Positions 54,726-64,000 of a DNA stretch of 64,000 nucleotides are shown one piece after another (the stretch's first letter is position 1; every line of letters begins with the position of its first letter). The notes beneath the pieces are model-generated. The model did not search any database and was not told the origin of the DNA. It was given only the letters and a program-made list of their open reading frames with translations. The position numbers and the translations under genes were made by a program. The DNA is from Purpureocillium takamizusanense (lineage: Eukaryota > Ascomycota > Sordariomycetes > Hypocreales > Ophiocordycipitaceae), in NCBI RefSeq assembly GCF_022605165.1, contig NC_063080.1, positions 434,001 through 498,000 on the forward strand. The letters are read 5' to 3'.

Positions 54726-56182
54726 ATGCCCGGCAGTGCATTCCCTGCTGGCCTCGGCCTTGCCGTGGTCGGACTGGGCACCGAGTATCCGGCTCACTCC
54801 CTGAGGGCCGCGGACTTGGAAGCGCTGAGCAAGAGATTTTACACAGACTCGCCTGCGTGAGTTATCTGGTTCGCCATGGCATGGGGGGACATGGTCTGTC
54901 GCTGGTTTTATTACAGGGCTGACGCGCACAACGACAGCATGGCAAAGGTCATGGCCATCAACCGCGCGGCCGGGTTAGAAACCCGCGCCAGCATCGCACC
55001 GCCCGACGACCTCATCTACAACCAGCAAACCGCCCCTTCCATCGCCGACCTACACCGCATCTTCATGAGCAAAGGCGTGCCGCTCGCCGTCCGCGCCGCC
55101 AAAAAGGCCATCCGCGAGTCCACGTTGCCACCCACCAGCATCACGCACATCGTATCCGCGACGTGCACCGACAGCGCCAACCCAGGCTTCGACCACTTCG
55201 TGGCGCGGGGGCTCGGCATCGTGCACCGCCCGGTCGAAAAGGTCCTGCTGCATGGCGTGGGCTGCAGCGGCGGGCTGGCGGCGCTGCGGACGGCGGCGGG
55301 ACTCGCGCTGGGCCACGCCGCGAGGGGGCTGCCCGCGAGGGTGCTGTGCGTGACGCTCGAGGTCAACACGCCGATGGTGAGGAGCGAGCTGGATAGTGTC
55401 CAGCGGGATGGCGAGGTGAGGATCGCGGCGTGTCTGTTCTCGGACGGGGCGACTGCTGTGGTGCTGAGCAACGGGGTCGGCGAACAACAGGCGGCGCAGG
55501 AGCCGGTGTACGAGCTGCTGGGCTGGGAGCACCGCATCATACCGGACACGGAGGATGAGATAGGGTTCCATGTCGATCCCGCTGGTAAGTGTCCTGGGAA
55601 AAAAGGGGGCGTGAGAGGCAACCTAGCGCAGGGGATGTTTATGTTCTAACGAAGAAGCCAGGATGGAAGGCAGTCCTAACTCCACGAGTTCCCGAAGTCA
55701 CCGCCGCGGCCATCCTCCCCACGTTCAACGACCTGCTGGCCGCACTGCTGCCACAACTCCCACCGGGATACCAGACGCCCGCGGACTTTGACTGGGCGCT
55801 GCACCCGGGGGGGCTGGCCATCTTGCTCAACGCGCAGCGCGCACTGGGCATCACGCGGGAGCATCTGCGGGCGAGCTACGACGTGTACGCCACGCGCGGC
55901 AACTCTGGGTCCGCGACGGTGTACAGCGTGTTGGACCGTCTCCGTGGGGGACGTGAGAGGCAGAATGGTACGGCGCAAGATGATGGTGATGATGATGATG
56001 ATGATGCTCAGAAGGGGGCACAAGATGGAGGAGAGGGCCTGCGCGAGTACGTGGTCGCCTGCGCGTTTGGACCCGGCGTGGCGATCGAGATGTGCGTCCT
56101 GAGGCGCAGGATGCCTCGTGTTGAGCAAGGGGCCTGCCTCGATGCGCAAGGCCTCGCCCAAGGCATAGCGGATGTTTCTTGA
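54726..56182 (+). CDS. Type III polyketide synthase (chalcone synthase-like)
   Basis: Three exons (54726-54856, 54917-55584, 55662-56182) close in frame to 439 residues. The thiolase-fold catalytic triad is complete: Cys160 in LLHGVGCSGGLAALR, His314 in DWALHPGG and Asn347 in TRGNSGSAT. Other family blocks are THIVSATCTDSANPGFDHFVARGLG, LCVTLEVNTPMVRSEL, LFSDGATAVVLSN, and the C-terminal VVACAFGPGVAIEM. Type III PKSs are homodimers that extend a starter CoA with malonyl-CoA. Fungal members make resorcinols, pyrones or alkylresorcylic acids; the product cannot be predicted here. Between the Asn site and the C-terminal block is an odd polar insertion (about 361-390) with an Asp run encoded by GAT repeats. 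The ATG at 54726 is the only start fitting the family N-terminus (LGLAVVGLGTEYPAH). The Gal80-like gene follows on the same strand. Confidence 0.92.
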
Positions 56183-57087
56183 GAGTTGAAACTAGATGAA
56201 GCGCACCAGCTCTGCGAACTAGAGCCGTCTTCTGAAGCCCGCAGCTGAGGGACGGATCACGACATGCAGTGACGACATGGGGTTCAATATCAGTCTCGTG
56301 TGGCACATCTCTCATCGAGGGGGGGGACGACCGAGGATCCCTGTGTACTGTACTCACGTTATCGACGAATGACGACTAGGCGGTGGTTGTTTCCCGTCAG
56401 GTTGATTGTGATGGAGGAGGAGGCCGATATCAACATGAACCGGGTCGAGACTGAAGCATAGGTATTCAACCGGGGTCACGGTCAACCTGCTCTGCGGCCT
56501 CGGGAGCTTATCCGAGGGGCCGATCTTGGACCACCCGGCCCCCCGAAGTTGCCTGCCTGCCCTGCCGGCCGGCCGTGTCAGCAACCGGTCGACACGGACG
56601 CCCGGTGCAGGCGCATCACCAAGTCCGCGATTCACTAGAACTTTGTACAGCACAGCTTCCCCGACGTCTCCCACAATAGGAAAGCTCCGGTGCGGCCCCG
56701 TCAAGCTCTCGAATGTCACGGGCAACACTCGGGGCTTGCTCCCCTGCCGCGGCGATTAGAAATGCAGTGCGCGCATCATGGCCGCAGCTGGCGTGCTGCG
56801 TGGTGCGTGCCCCTTGGACCCTGGTCATGTCGCGAAAGCTCCGTGGAGCGCTGGCGACGGGCCTCCGTGGAACTACACGCAAGCCACTTACACTGACACA
56901 CACTTACACACACACACACACACACACACACCTACACTTACAATTATACTGTACACTTACACGTCTTAGATGTATGTCGCGCATATATCTCGACATCTTC
57001 CCCGGGCCATTGCACCAGATGGGGGCACCTCCTCCTACTCCCCCGTCATCGTCATCGTCGCTTCACCCTCGCACGAGTCGCACAAAC
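56183..57087. other. Intergenic region with an AC microsatellite
   Basis: Space between the PKS and the Gfo/Idh/MocA gene on the same strand. It contains the dinucleotide run listed separately. A plus-strand frame is continuous into the next gene from 56713, but its text before 57088 is low-complexity leader. No other gene seen. Confidence 0.5.
56907..56932 (+). repeat. (AC)13 microsatellite
   Basis: Thirteen AC units inside a wider AC/TAC-rich tract (about 56890-56945), about 160 nt before the start of the next gene, probably in its promoter or leader. Confidence 0.9.
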
Positions 57088-58767
57088 ATGCCCCCCCTCA
57101 TCCGCGTCGCCATCATCGGCCTCTCCGCCTCGGCTGTCACCTCGTGGGCCAGCCAAGCGCACCTCCCGTACCTCCTCTCCGCGCGGGGCCGCGCGCGCTT
57201 CACCATCGTCGCGCTATGCAACTCGAGCGTGGAAGCCGCCCGCGCCGCCATCCGCGCCTTTGACCTGCCGTCGCCACCGCCATCACCGTCCAGCGCGGGA
57301 GGAGGAGCGGGAGGGCAGCCAGGGCAAGGGGAAGGGGAAGAAGGGGTCCTCAACGGCATACGCGCGTACGGCGACCCGCAGAGCCTCGCCGACGACCCAG
57401 ACGTCGACCTCGTCGTCTGCTGCACCCGCGTCGACGTGCACCTCGCGACCGTCCTGCCCAGCGTGCGCGCGGGAAAGCACGTGTACGTGGAGTGGCCGCT
57501 GGCGCAGGACGAGCGGCGCGCGAGGGAGTTGCTTGAAGCGGCGACAGAGGCAGGCCGTGTTGGAGCAGGACTATTAGGGGAGAAGAAGCAGCAAAAGATC
57601 ATCGTGGGCATGCAGGGACGCGTCGCTCCCCCCCTCGTCAAGCTCAAGCAGCTCCTGGCCGAGGGTCGCATCGGTAGGGTCCTCAGCTCCGAGGCGAGGG
57701 CGTTTGGCGGGTCGCACGACCGCGAGAGGCTGATGGTGGGACTGAGGTGCTTTACGGAGCTTGATGTCGGGGGGAATATCGTCACGATTGGGTTTGGTCA
57801 CTGTGAGTTGTTGCCCGACTCCTGAGTTCGGTTCCGGTTCCGGTTCCGCACGCCGCCGTCATCGTATGCCCCCGTCCCCAGAGTCATCGGAGTATGACAC
57901 AGGCTGGATGGATGGCTGGATGGATGGATGTCAAGTGGCCTGCCCTGCCCTGCCCTGCCCTAGCATGATCAGAAGATCTGAACATGCTCAGACTTGATCT
58001 GACCACTCGGTCCTGACTCCCGTATGCCAGTGTTCGATCAGATCCAGCACGTCCTCGGCGACATGCAAGACATCCGCGCCCAGCTGCAGCTCCAGCGCCC
58101 CAACGTCACGCTCATCGAGCCGCCATCCTCCTCCTCATCCTCCTCCCCTTCTTCGTCCCCCAGCAAAGTCGTCGAGATAACGCGCTCCAACGTCCCCGAC
58201 CTCATCATCGCAACCGGCACGCTGCTCCCCCTCATCCACCAGCTCCAGCCCGCCTCCTCGCCCACCACCACCACCACTGCCACTACGAACCAGCTCAACG
58301 CCGTCAGCAGCGGCAGCGGTGTCGGCAGCGGCAGTGCTCCCAGCGTCCTCATCTCATACCGCCGCGGCCAGCCCTTCCCCGGCACCCCCGCCTTCGTCTG
58401 GACCATCAACGGCGAAAGGGGCGAAATCCGACTCACCGCCCCGGGCGGGCCCACGCTGCAGTCGTCGACGTATGCGCACGGCACTCGCGTGACCATTGAG
58501 GTGCACGACTTTGCTGGCCGCTCCGTCTCCGGCGGCGGCGGCGGTGGCAGCGGTGGTGGTGGCAGCGGCGGCAATGGTGGTGATGTCGTCGAGAGCGTGC
58601 CGTGGGAGTGGGAGGCGTGGCAGGGGGCCCTGCCGGTTCCTGCGCGCAACGTTGCGCGCATCTACGAGGACTTTGCGGAGGGCAGGGCGACGCCGTCGGG
58701 CGAGGACGCGTTGAAGAGACATGTGCAGCTGGGGGAGATTCTGCGAGCGTGGACGCCGCCGCACTGA
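57088..58767 (+). CDS. Gfo/Idh/MocA-type oxidoreductase, Gal80-like
   Basis: Two exons (57088-57802, 58031-58767) join in frame to 483 residues. The 228-nt intron is swollen by GGAT and CCCTG tandem repeats. The N-terminal Rossmann part begins IRVAIIGLSASAVTSWASQAHLPYLL, followed by VDLVVCCTRVDVHLATVLPSVRAGKHVYVEWPLAQ. The EKP motif of active dehydrogenases reads EWP here, as in Gal80-like proteins. GMQGRVAPPLVKLKQLLAEGRIGRVLSSEARAFGG and the GGNIVTIGFGHLFDQI block across the intron complete the fold. The C-terminal domain carries Ser, Thr and Gly runs. Gal80-like members may bind NAD(P) as regulators rather than act as enzymes; both are possible. The ATG at 57088 (MPPLIRVAIIG) is chosen over the upstream open frame, which is low complexity. 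It is 0.9 kb downstream of the PKS on the same strand. Confidence 0.87.
57905..57960 (+). repeat. GGAT and CCCTG short tandem repeats within an intron
   Basis: GGATGGATGGCTGGATGGATGGATG-type units at 57905-57930, and four CCCTG-type units at 57941-57960. Both lie within the single intron of the Gal80-like gene and explain its length. Confidence 0.85.
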
Positions 58768-59050
58768 CTGATGGCTTTGGCAGCGGGATGAATCGATGAT
58801 ACTGCCAGCCCAGGCTCTGGGAGGGGATGGATGAAAAGAAGCACTTGCCAGGATCAACAATATGTATAGTTCGTGCATCGACCGAGTCATCATCGCGTTT
58901 GATGGAATTTATTATAGCGACTCATGATAGGAATACCGTTTCTTTGCCCATTCTCATCGAATAGCGGGGAGAACATCAAGAATTACTTATATGAGCCAAG
59001 CACAACGCTGCGCTCATCTTCCCGTTCATAATAAACCGCCGCCCTCGGCC

Positions 59051-59897
59051 TCACACCCTGTTGCCCAGAAATGTGAGGTGGTTGCCGTCGGGCCCGTTGC
59101 AGGGACAGGGCCTCGTCTTGCCATTGACCCCATTTTCCTGGCACATGCACTGGAACCTGGCCTGGTCCTGGCTGCCGACGCACGTCGATGCCTCCCACAG
59201 CCGGAGAGACTTGCCGCAGTTCGTGTCCGTCGCTGGCGGCGTCTTGTCCCCGTCTGCCTTGCTGCTGTCGGAAACGCCACCGACAGAGGACAGGAGCTTG
59301 CCGATGAGGCCCCATCGCGACGAGGCGTTGCGCTTCCTGTCGAAGCTCGACGAACTGTGGTTGCCGGCGCACGACGACGTCTTGCCCAGCTTGAAATCCC
59401 CGCCGCACAAGAGAGGCTTCGGCTTCGTCCCGTCGTCGTTGGCGTTTTCGGCGCCGGCCATCTTGTCGGCAGGCTCGTGCAACAGGTCGTTGAGGAGTCC
59501 TCGTCCCGCCACGCCGCACGCACACGGTTCCGCCAGTCCGTCCGCCCTGCCCCCGGTGCACAGGCAGTGGAACAGTCGGGCGTCTGGGGGCGCGCAGGCG
59601 CAGGGCTTGCCGCTGTCCATGCACGCCTTGCAGTCCAGCTTGGCCGTGTCGATTTGCAGGCGCTGCGGCGGGGAGGCGGGGTCGGCGCAGGTACAGGAGC
59701 CATCTTCGCCGCTGTCGTCCGGGCACTCGCAGTCTCGGACGACGAGGCCGAGCTGAAGTCGCATGCCTTGTAAGTAGTCGCCTGCCATGCAAGTTTCTCG
59801 TCGTGCATTGACGCACCGTGTCGGGCCCGGAAAAGGGCACCGCGGCGACCAGGACGGCCGCGAGCAGCGTGTAAGCCAGGGCGATGACGGATCGCAT
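59051..59897 (-). CDS. Secreted cysteine-rich protein with CxC motifs
   Basis: Two exons (59897-59817, 59752-59051) join in frame to 260 residues. Exon 1 is almost exactly the signal peptide (MRSVIALAYTLLAAVLVAAV). The acceptor TTCAG/CTC is chosen because it keeps phase and opens the Cys-rich frame (LGLVVRDCECPDDSGEDGSC). The alternative AAG acceptor nearby leads to an Arg/Ser-rich frame without cysteines. The mature protein has repeated CxC units (CEC, CTC, CAC, CLC, CAC, CMC, CPC) in two blocks: residues about 30-110 and 190-250. A Ser/Lys-rich spacer separates them and contains LLCGGDFKLGKTSSC. The second block ends in PCPCNGPDGNHLTFLGNRV. I recognise no named family; it looks like an extracellular disulfide-rich or metal-binding protein. 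It is tail-to-tail with the Gal80-like gene, 283 bp apart. Confidence 0.75.
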
Positions 59898-61925
59898 GGT
59901 AACTTAGTACGCTTGGCGTGAGGGTATCCTTGGAGGACGGTGGAGGTGATCGACGGGAAAAAGACTGGAGATGTTTTAATGACCGTCCAGGGTCGGGCGA
60001 ACCCTTTCAAAGCCCTCAAGCCGAGTTCAAACTGAGGGGGCCGGTCGCTCCAGGACTCAGGAGGCTGGCTGCTAAGGCTGGCAAGGCGTGGATGGCACGC
60101 GGCAAGGTGAGGAATGTGGTTGATGTCTCAGGGGCGGCCGTTGGCGAGGACTCGAGGTAGTACTAGTAGGAGGGAGTGCGTCGTTCGAGGAGCGAAGACA
60201 AAGAGATGGCAGGCAACTCGATCAAGAGCGCGGTGCTGGTGAAAAATGAAAGGTCGCAGAGCAACCATGAATCACGGCAGCGGCCATGGTTCGATTCATA
60301 TCGCGGCGAACGCGGTCCTTTGATCCAATGTCGACGGAAACGGAAAGAGCGACTGAGGATGCGTGATGTTGTAAACAGTCGAGCAGGATGCGCCTGGTAG
60401 ACAAGCCCAACGGTGTGAATCACCGCCTGCTCCACGTGGTCGGGCTTGTGTAACCACCCGGTGATTTGACCTCAAGGACAGCAAACACGGGCGCTGTACT
60501 ACAACCGAGGAAATACAACAGCTTGTAAGGCAATAAATGCATTTCAGATTTTAATGGGCGCTCGTAGATCCAGGGTAGGCCAGATTTCGTGTGCACTCCC
60601 CGAGGAGGTCTGGTGGTAGTTAGCCTGCTCATCGCTACGACTCCTCTGACAGTGGTCGAAAATGCCTCCCTGGGCAAGGCGAGTGCAAAGAGGCCGAATT
60701 GACTTGGCCCACACTTCGCCATTCTGTCCGAGGACAAAGGCGCCTGATGAGGCGGATGCGGGAAAGGTGAGCGCCGCCGGTATGCAGCCCGCAACTCCAG
60801 TCGGGAGGCTGGTAGGCGGTATGGGTTGTGCATCCAGGAGCAGGTCTCGTACATGTCGCATTTCCTCTGTAGCTACATGCCAACTTTGTTACGTATCGCG
60901 CATTATGTGATGTGGCTCTCGGCACATGTACAGTCGCCGCCACCTGGCGCAGCGCAGCATCGTGACAGCCAACAATAGAGAAATCGAATCGCTGGGCGGT
61001 GAGTCCCGCCGTCGACAGCGCTTTTGTTGCAAGTGCGGCCTCATCACGTGCACCGCCTTCCTGTTTGGGCATTTCACGGCTCCCAGCACCGAGCACGGAC
61101 GCTAGAGCTGCCCGGGCGCCGAAGACCGCTTGTTGGACCCCTGATGGATGCCTGAACATTCCTTCGTGGGTGACGGACGGGTTTTTCTGCACCATCGACG
61201 GACGCGCGCACTCGATTCCTCGACGCCGAGACTCGTCGACACGGCCAAGGCGGAGAGACTCGGCATTCACTGCTCCAGCGGCCAATTACACCGCACCGCC
61301 ACCGTCTCGTCCGAGGCAGCTGGCCAGGCCAATTGGCGTTAGGGGACGTGCGCTCGGTGTCGCATTGCGCGCGCCATCGCATCTCTGGGGCGTCGCTACT
61401 CCTTGGTATCTACCCGAGGTAGTAGATGCGCTGCGCCAGACTTCCATTCCGCCTTGATCGCCTCTCGTCGGTCGGCAGCATGATGCCTCCTCCGTCGCGC
61501 AGCCTCGCGCCACCCGTGCGCGGCCTGCTGCAGCGGTGCCAGTCGTCGCGGTCGCTTCAGCAATCGTCATTTCCTGCGGGTTTTCGTCCCCAACGATATG
61601 CGGCGGCGCATTCAGACAGCTTCTACACCACCACCACTACCACTGGTGCCTGTGGAGGCAGCTTGGTCCAGGGGCCCAACAACAGCTGTGAGGCCCCCTG
61701 GACCAACCGCCGACATGCCTCTAGCTCCAGCTCCTCCACCTGCACCACCACCGTCAGCTCCACCGCGGCCGGTGGCTCCAGCTCCAGCTTAGGCAGGCTT
61801 GCGTCGCCGTCGCACGCCTGGACCTGGAGCCGCACCAGCAGACGCTGCAACTCAACGACGGACGGGCTCATCTCTTTAGGCCCCCGCAAGCCGCTGTAAG
61901 CCACCCACTGCCCCTCCTTCCATCC
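59898..61925. other. Divergent intergenic region upstream of the aminopeptidase
   Basis: Two kilobases between divergent genes. No confident gene. Two items deserve mention. A 216-codon minus-strand frame (61285-60635) has a protein-like middle but no motif. A 158-codon plus-strand frame (61426-61899) starts with MMPPPSRSLAPPVRGLLQRC, an Arg/Ser-rich stretch like a mitochondrial presequence, and then turns Ser/Thr-rich. The latter could belong to the 5' leader or an alternative first exon of the aminopeptidase. Confidence 0.4.
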
Positions 61926-64000
61926 ATGGATCCATTGCCCTCCCCCAACCCCTCCCCCACCTCGTCTGGCTGCTCCGTCAGTCCACCTCGGCCACAATCA
62001 CCTTCTGCTTCTAGCTACTACCGTTACGTCGCCCTCCTTTTCCACAGCTCGGCTGACACGTCTCGACTTCCCAGCGCCTCCCATAAAAGACTTGCCTCGA
62101 CCTTCTCCGCTGCCGCCGCTGCCTCGAACCCCTCTCCAACGCCTCGCCCACACTCCCTCTCGCTCGCAAACGCTTCCTCCTCCGCCCTTGGACGCCCACG
62201 ACCCTCCAATCGTCTCGGCACCGGCCTCAATTTGGTGCGCCATTGCTCGTTCCGCAGACACGCCATGTGCAAGCTACACGCCGATGCCGATGTCGCCGGC
62301 GGCGGCGCCCCAGGCACCACCCACGGCCGCGAGCTGCTCCCCGCCAACGTCATTCCTCGACACTACGACCTAACCCTCGAGCCCGACCTGAAGAAGCTCA
62401 CCTACGAGGGCACCGTCGTCATCGATGTTGACGTCGTCGAGGACTCGTCTTCCATCGCCGTCAACACCCTCGAGCTTGATATCCACAGCGCCAAGGTCTC
62501 TGCTGGCGGGCAGACGGTCTCCTCCGCGCCCCGGGTCTCGTACGATGAGGCCAAGCAGGTCAGCAGCTTTGCCTTTGACGGCTCCCTGGCCAAGGGGACC
62601 AAGGCCCAGCTCGAAATCACCTTTAGCGGCCAGCTCAATGACAAGATGGCTGGCTTCTACCGCTCCACCTACAAGCGCGACGACGGCTCCGAAGGCATCC
62701 TGGCCACCACGCAGATGGAAGCCACCGACGCCCGTCGCGCCTTTCCCTGCTTTGACGAGCCCTCCCTCAAGGCCAAGTTTACCGTCACCCTCATTGCCGA
62801 CAAGGCCCTCACCTGCCTGAGCAACATGGATGTCGCCTCCGAGTCCGAGGTGCAGTCCAAGATGTCGGGCGCTGCCAAAAAGGCTGTCCACTTCAACACG
62901 TCGCCCCTCATGTCCACATACCTGCTCGCCTTCATCGTCGGCGAGCTCAACTATGTCGAGTCGCTTGACTTCCGTGTCCCCGTCCGCGTCTACGCTCCTC
63001 CCGGCCAGGACATTGAGCACGGCCGCTTCGCCCTCAACCTCGCCGTCCGCACCCTCAAGTTTTACGAAAAGGTCTTTGGCATCGACTTTCCCCTGCCCAA
63101 GATGGACCAGGTCGCCATTCCTGATTTTGCCGCCGGCGCCATGGAGAACTGGGGCCTCATCACCTACCGCGTCGTCGACCTGCTCCTCGACGAGAAGACG
63201 AGCGGCGCCGCCACCAAGGAGCGCCTCGCCGAGGTGGTTCAGCACGAGCTCGCCCACCAGTGGTTCGGAAACCTCGTCACCATGGATTGGTGGGAGGGTC
63301 TCTGGCTCAACGAGGGCTTTGCCACCTGGGCATCCTGGGTATGTCCTTTTCCCGCTCGATCCTTTTGCCATGAGGGAGTGCCCCCTCCCGTTAACATGGA
63401 GGAATGCTAACCCGCTTGTCCGCAGTATTCGTCCAACGCCTTCTTTCCCGAGTGGAAGGTGTGGGAGACGTACGTGACCGACAACCTGCAGTCCGCCCTC
63501 GGCCTCGACTCCCTCCGAAGCAGCCACCCGATCGAAGTGCCCGTTAAGCGCGCCGACGAAATCAATCAGATCTTCGATGCCATATCGTACTCCAAGGGCT
63601 CCTGCATCCTGCGCATGATCTCGACCCACATTGGTGAGGACACGTTCCTCGAGGGCGTGCGCCAGTACCTCAAGAAGCATGCCTACGGCAACACACAGAC
63701 GGGCGACCTGTGGGACGCGCTGAGCGCCGCCAGCGGCGAGCCCATCCACGAAATCATGAGCACCTGGACCAAAAACGTCGGCTACCCGGTCGTCGCCGTG
63801 ACGGAGCAGGGCGAGCCTGGCACCATCCACGTCAAGCAGAACCGCTTCCTGCGCACCGGCGACGTCAAGCCCGAGGAGGACAAGGTGCTGTACCCTGTCT
63901 TCCTCAGCGTGCGCACCAAGGACGGCGTCGACAAGTCGCTGGCCCTCAATGAGCGCGAGAAGGACTTGAAGTTGCCCGACGGCGACTTCTTCAAGGTCAA
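61926..64000 (+). CDS. M1 family zinc aminopeptidase, Ape2-type (partial, 3' end missing)
   Basis: Two exons are visible, 61926-63338 and 63426 to the window edge, with a GTATGT/CGCAG intron. The core begins at [10 protein letters not shown] (codon 114), followed by [21 protein letters not shown], the standard Ape2 start. GAMEN is at 404-408; the zinc site HELAH is at 440-444 with the third ligand in LNEGFATW at Glu463. After the intron come [12 protein letters not shown] and the [11 protein letters not shown] block. It should remove N-terminal residues from peptides in the cytosol or periplasm. The 113 residues before Met114 are Ser/Pro/Arg-rich and not part of the M1 fold. They may be a targeting presequence, or the true start is the ATG at 62265. 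About a third of the protein lies beyond the window. Confidence 0.9.

Noticed and set aside
59026..59808. A 260-codon minus-strand frame (Arg/Ser/Thr-rich) overlapping the CxC-rich protein.
   Set aside because: It shares the locus with a frame that has a signal peptide, phase-correct splice and ordered cysteines; the Arg-rich text is the usual shadow of a Cys/Gly/Ala-rich frame.
60635..61285. A 216-codon minus-strand frame.
   Set aside because: It has a somewhat protein-like middle but no domain, no splice support and an overlapping plus-strand frame; not enough for a gene call.
1..64000. Search by eye for tRNA, rRNA, CRISPR arrays, telomeric repeats and intact transposases.
   Set aside because: No B-box-like TTCGA arms with matching stems, no spaced repeat arrays, no TTAGGG tracts and no transposase or reverse transcriptase motifs were seen; a tRNAscan and a repeat library search would be decisive.

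Overview
The window is nuclear DNA of a filamentous ascomycete, most likely a Sordariomycete and plausibly Hypocreales. The evidence is short GT-AG introns (about 47-228 nt) with CTRAY-like branch sites, GC-rich third codon positions, no operons or ribosome binding sites, and a typical fungal gene set: Zn2Cys6 regulators, a CFEM/PTH11-type receptor, a GMC oxidoreductase, MFS permeases, an NPP1-type protein and a type III polyketide synthase. I assigned 19 full-length genes with exon structures that close in frame, two terminal partial genes (a DUF5519 protein at the left edge, an M1 aminopeptidase at the right edge) and some damaged genes. No rRNA, tRNA or CRISPR was recognised. Family names come from motifs recognised by eye; no database search was run. 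Layout: 0-9 kb is an accessory block: a secreted necrosis-inducing-like (NLP) protein, then on the minus strand a GMC flavoenzyme, a membrane-anchored P-loop sulfotransferase-like protein and two AflR-type regulators, one of which lacks the zinc cluster. 8.8-14.6 kb is almost gene-free and looks like degraded sequence. A monocarboxylate-transporter-like MFS gene follows at 14.6-16.2 kb. 16.5-19.4 kb is an island bounded by two 86-bp direct repeats that differ only by transitions. It holds a Fic/Doc-type gene with an in-frame stop and a second, unrecognised broken ORF, and its divergence pattern resembles repeat-induced point mutation (RIP). 22-27 kb has a CFEM/PTH11-type receptor and a secreted Vpr-like subtilase. 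28.9-40.8 kb groups an amidase, a Zn2Cys6 regulator, a Dal5-type permease, a class I glutamine amidotransferase and a second Zn2Cys6 regulator. This could be a nitrogen-scavenging cluster, and three GATA-factor-type hexamers lie in one intergenic space. 40.8-46.9 kb is gene-poor apart from one small secreted eight-cysteine protein. 46.9-53.4 kb holds a fungal SLC6/SNF symporter, a two-domain fasciclin protein and a DUF7053 protein. 54.7-58.8 kb has a type III polyketide synthase followed by a Gal80-like Gfo/Idh/MocA protein, a possible minimal biosynthetic pair. 59-64 kb has a CxC-rich secreted protein and the start of an Ape2-type aminopeptidase with a long N-terminal extension. How the genes work together is inference from gene order. 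The best-supported units are the amide/nitrogen group (28.9-40.8 kb), the AflR-containing oxidative block (2.8-8.8 kb) and the type III PKS pair. The most unusual element is the repeat-bounded Fic/Doc island.
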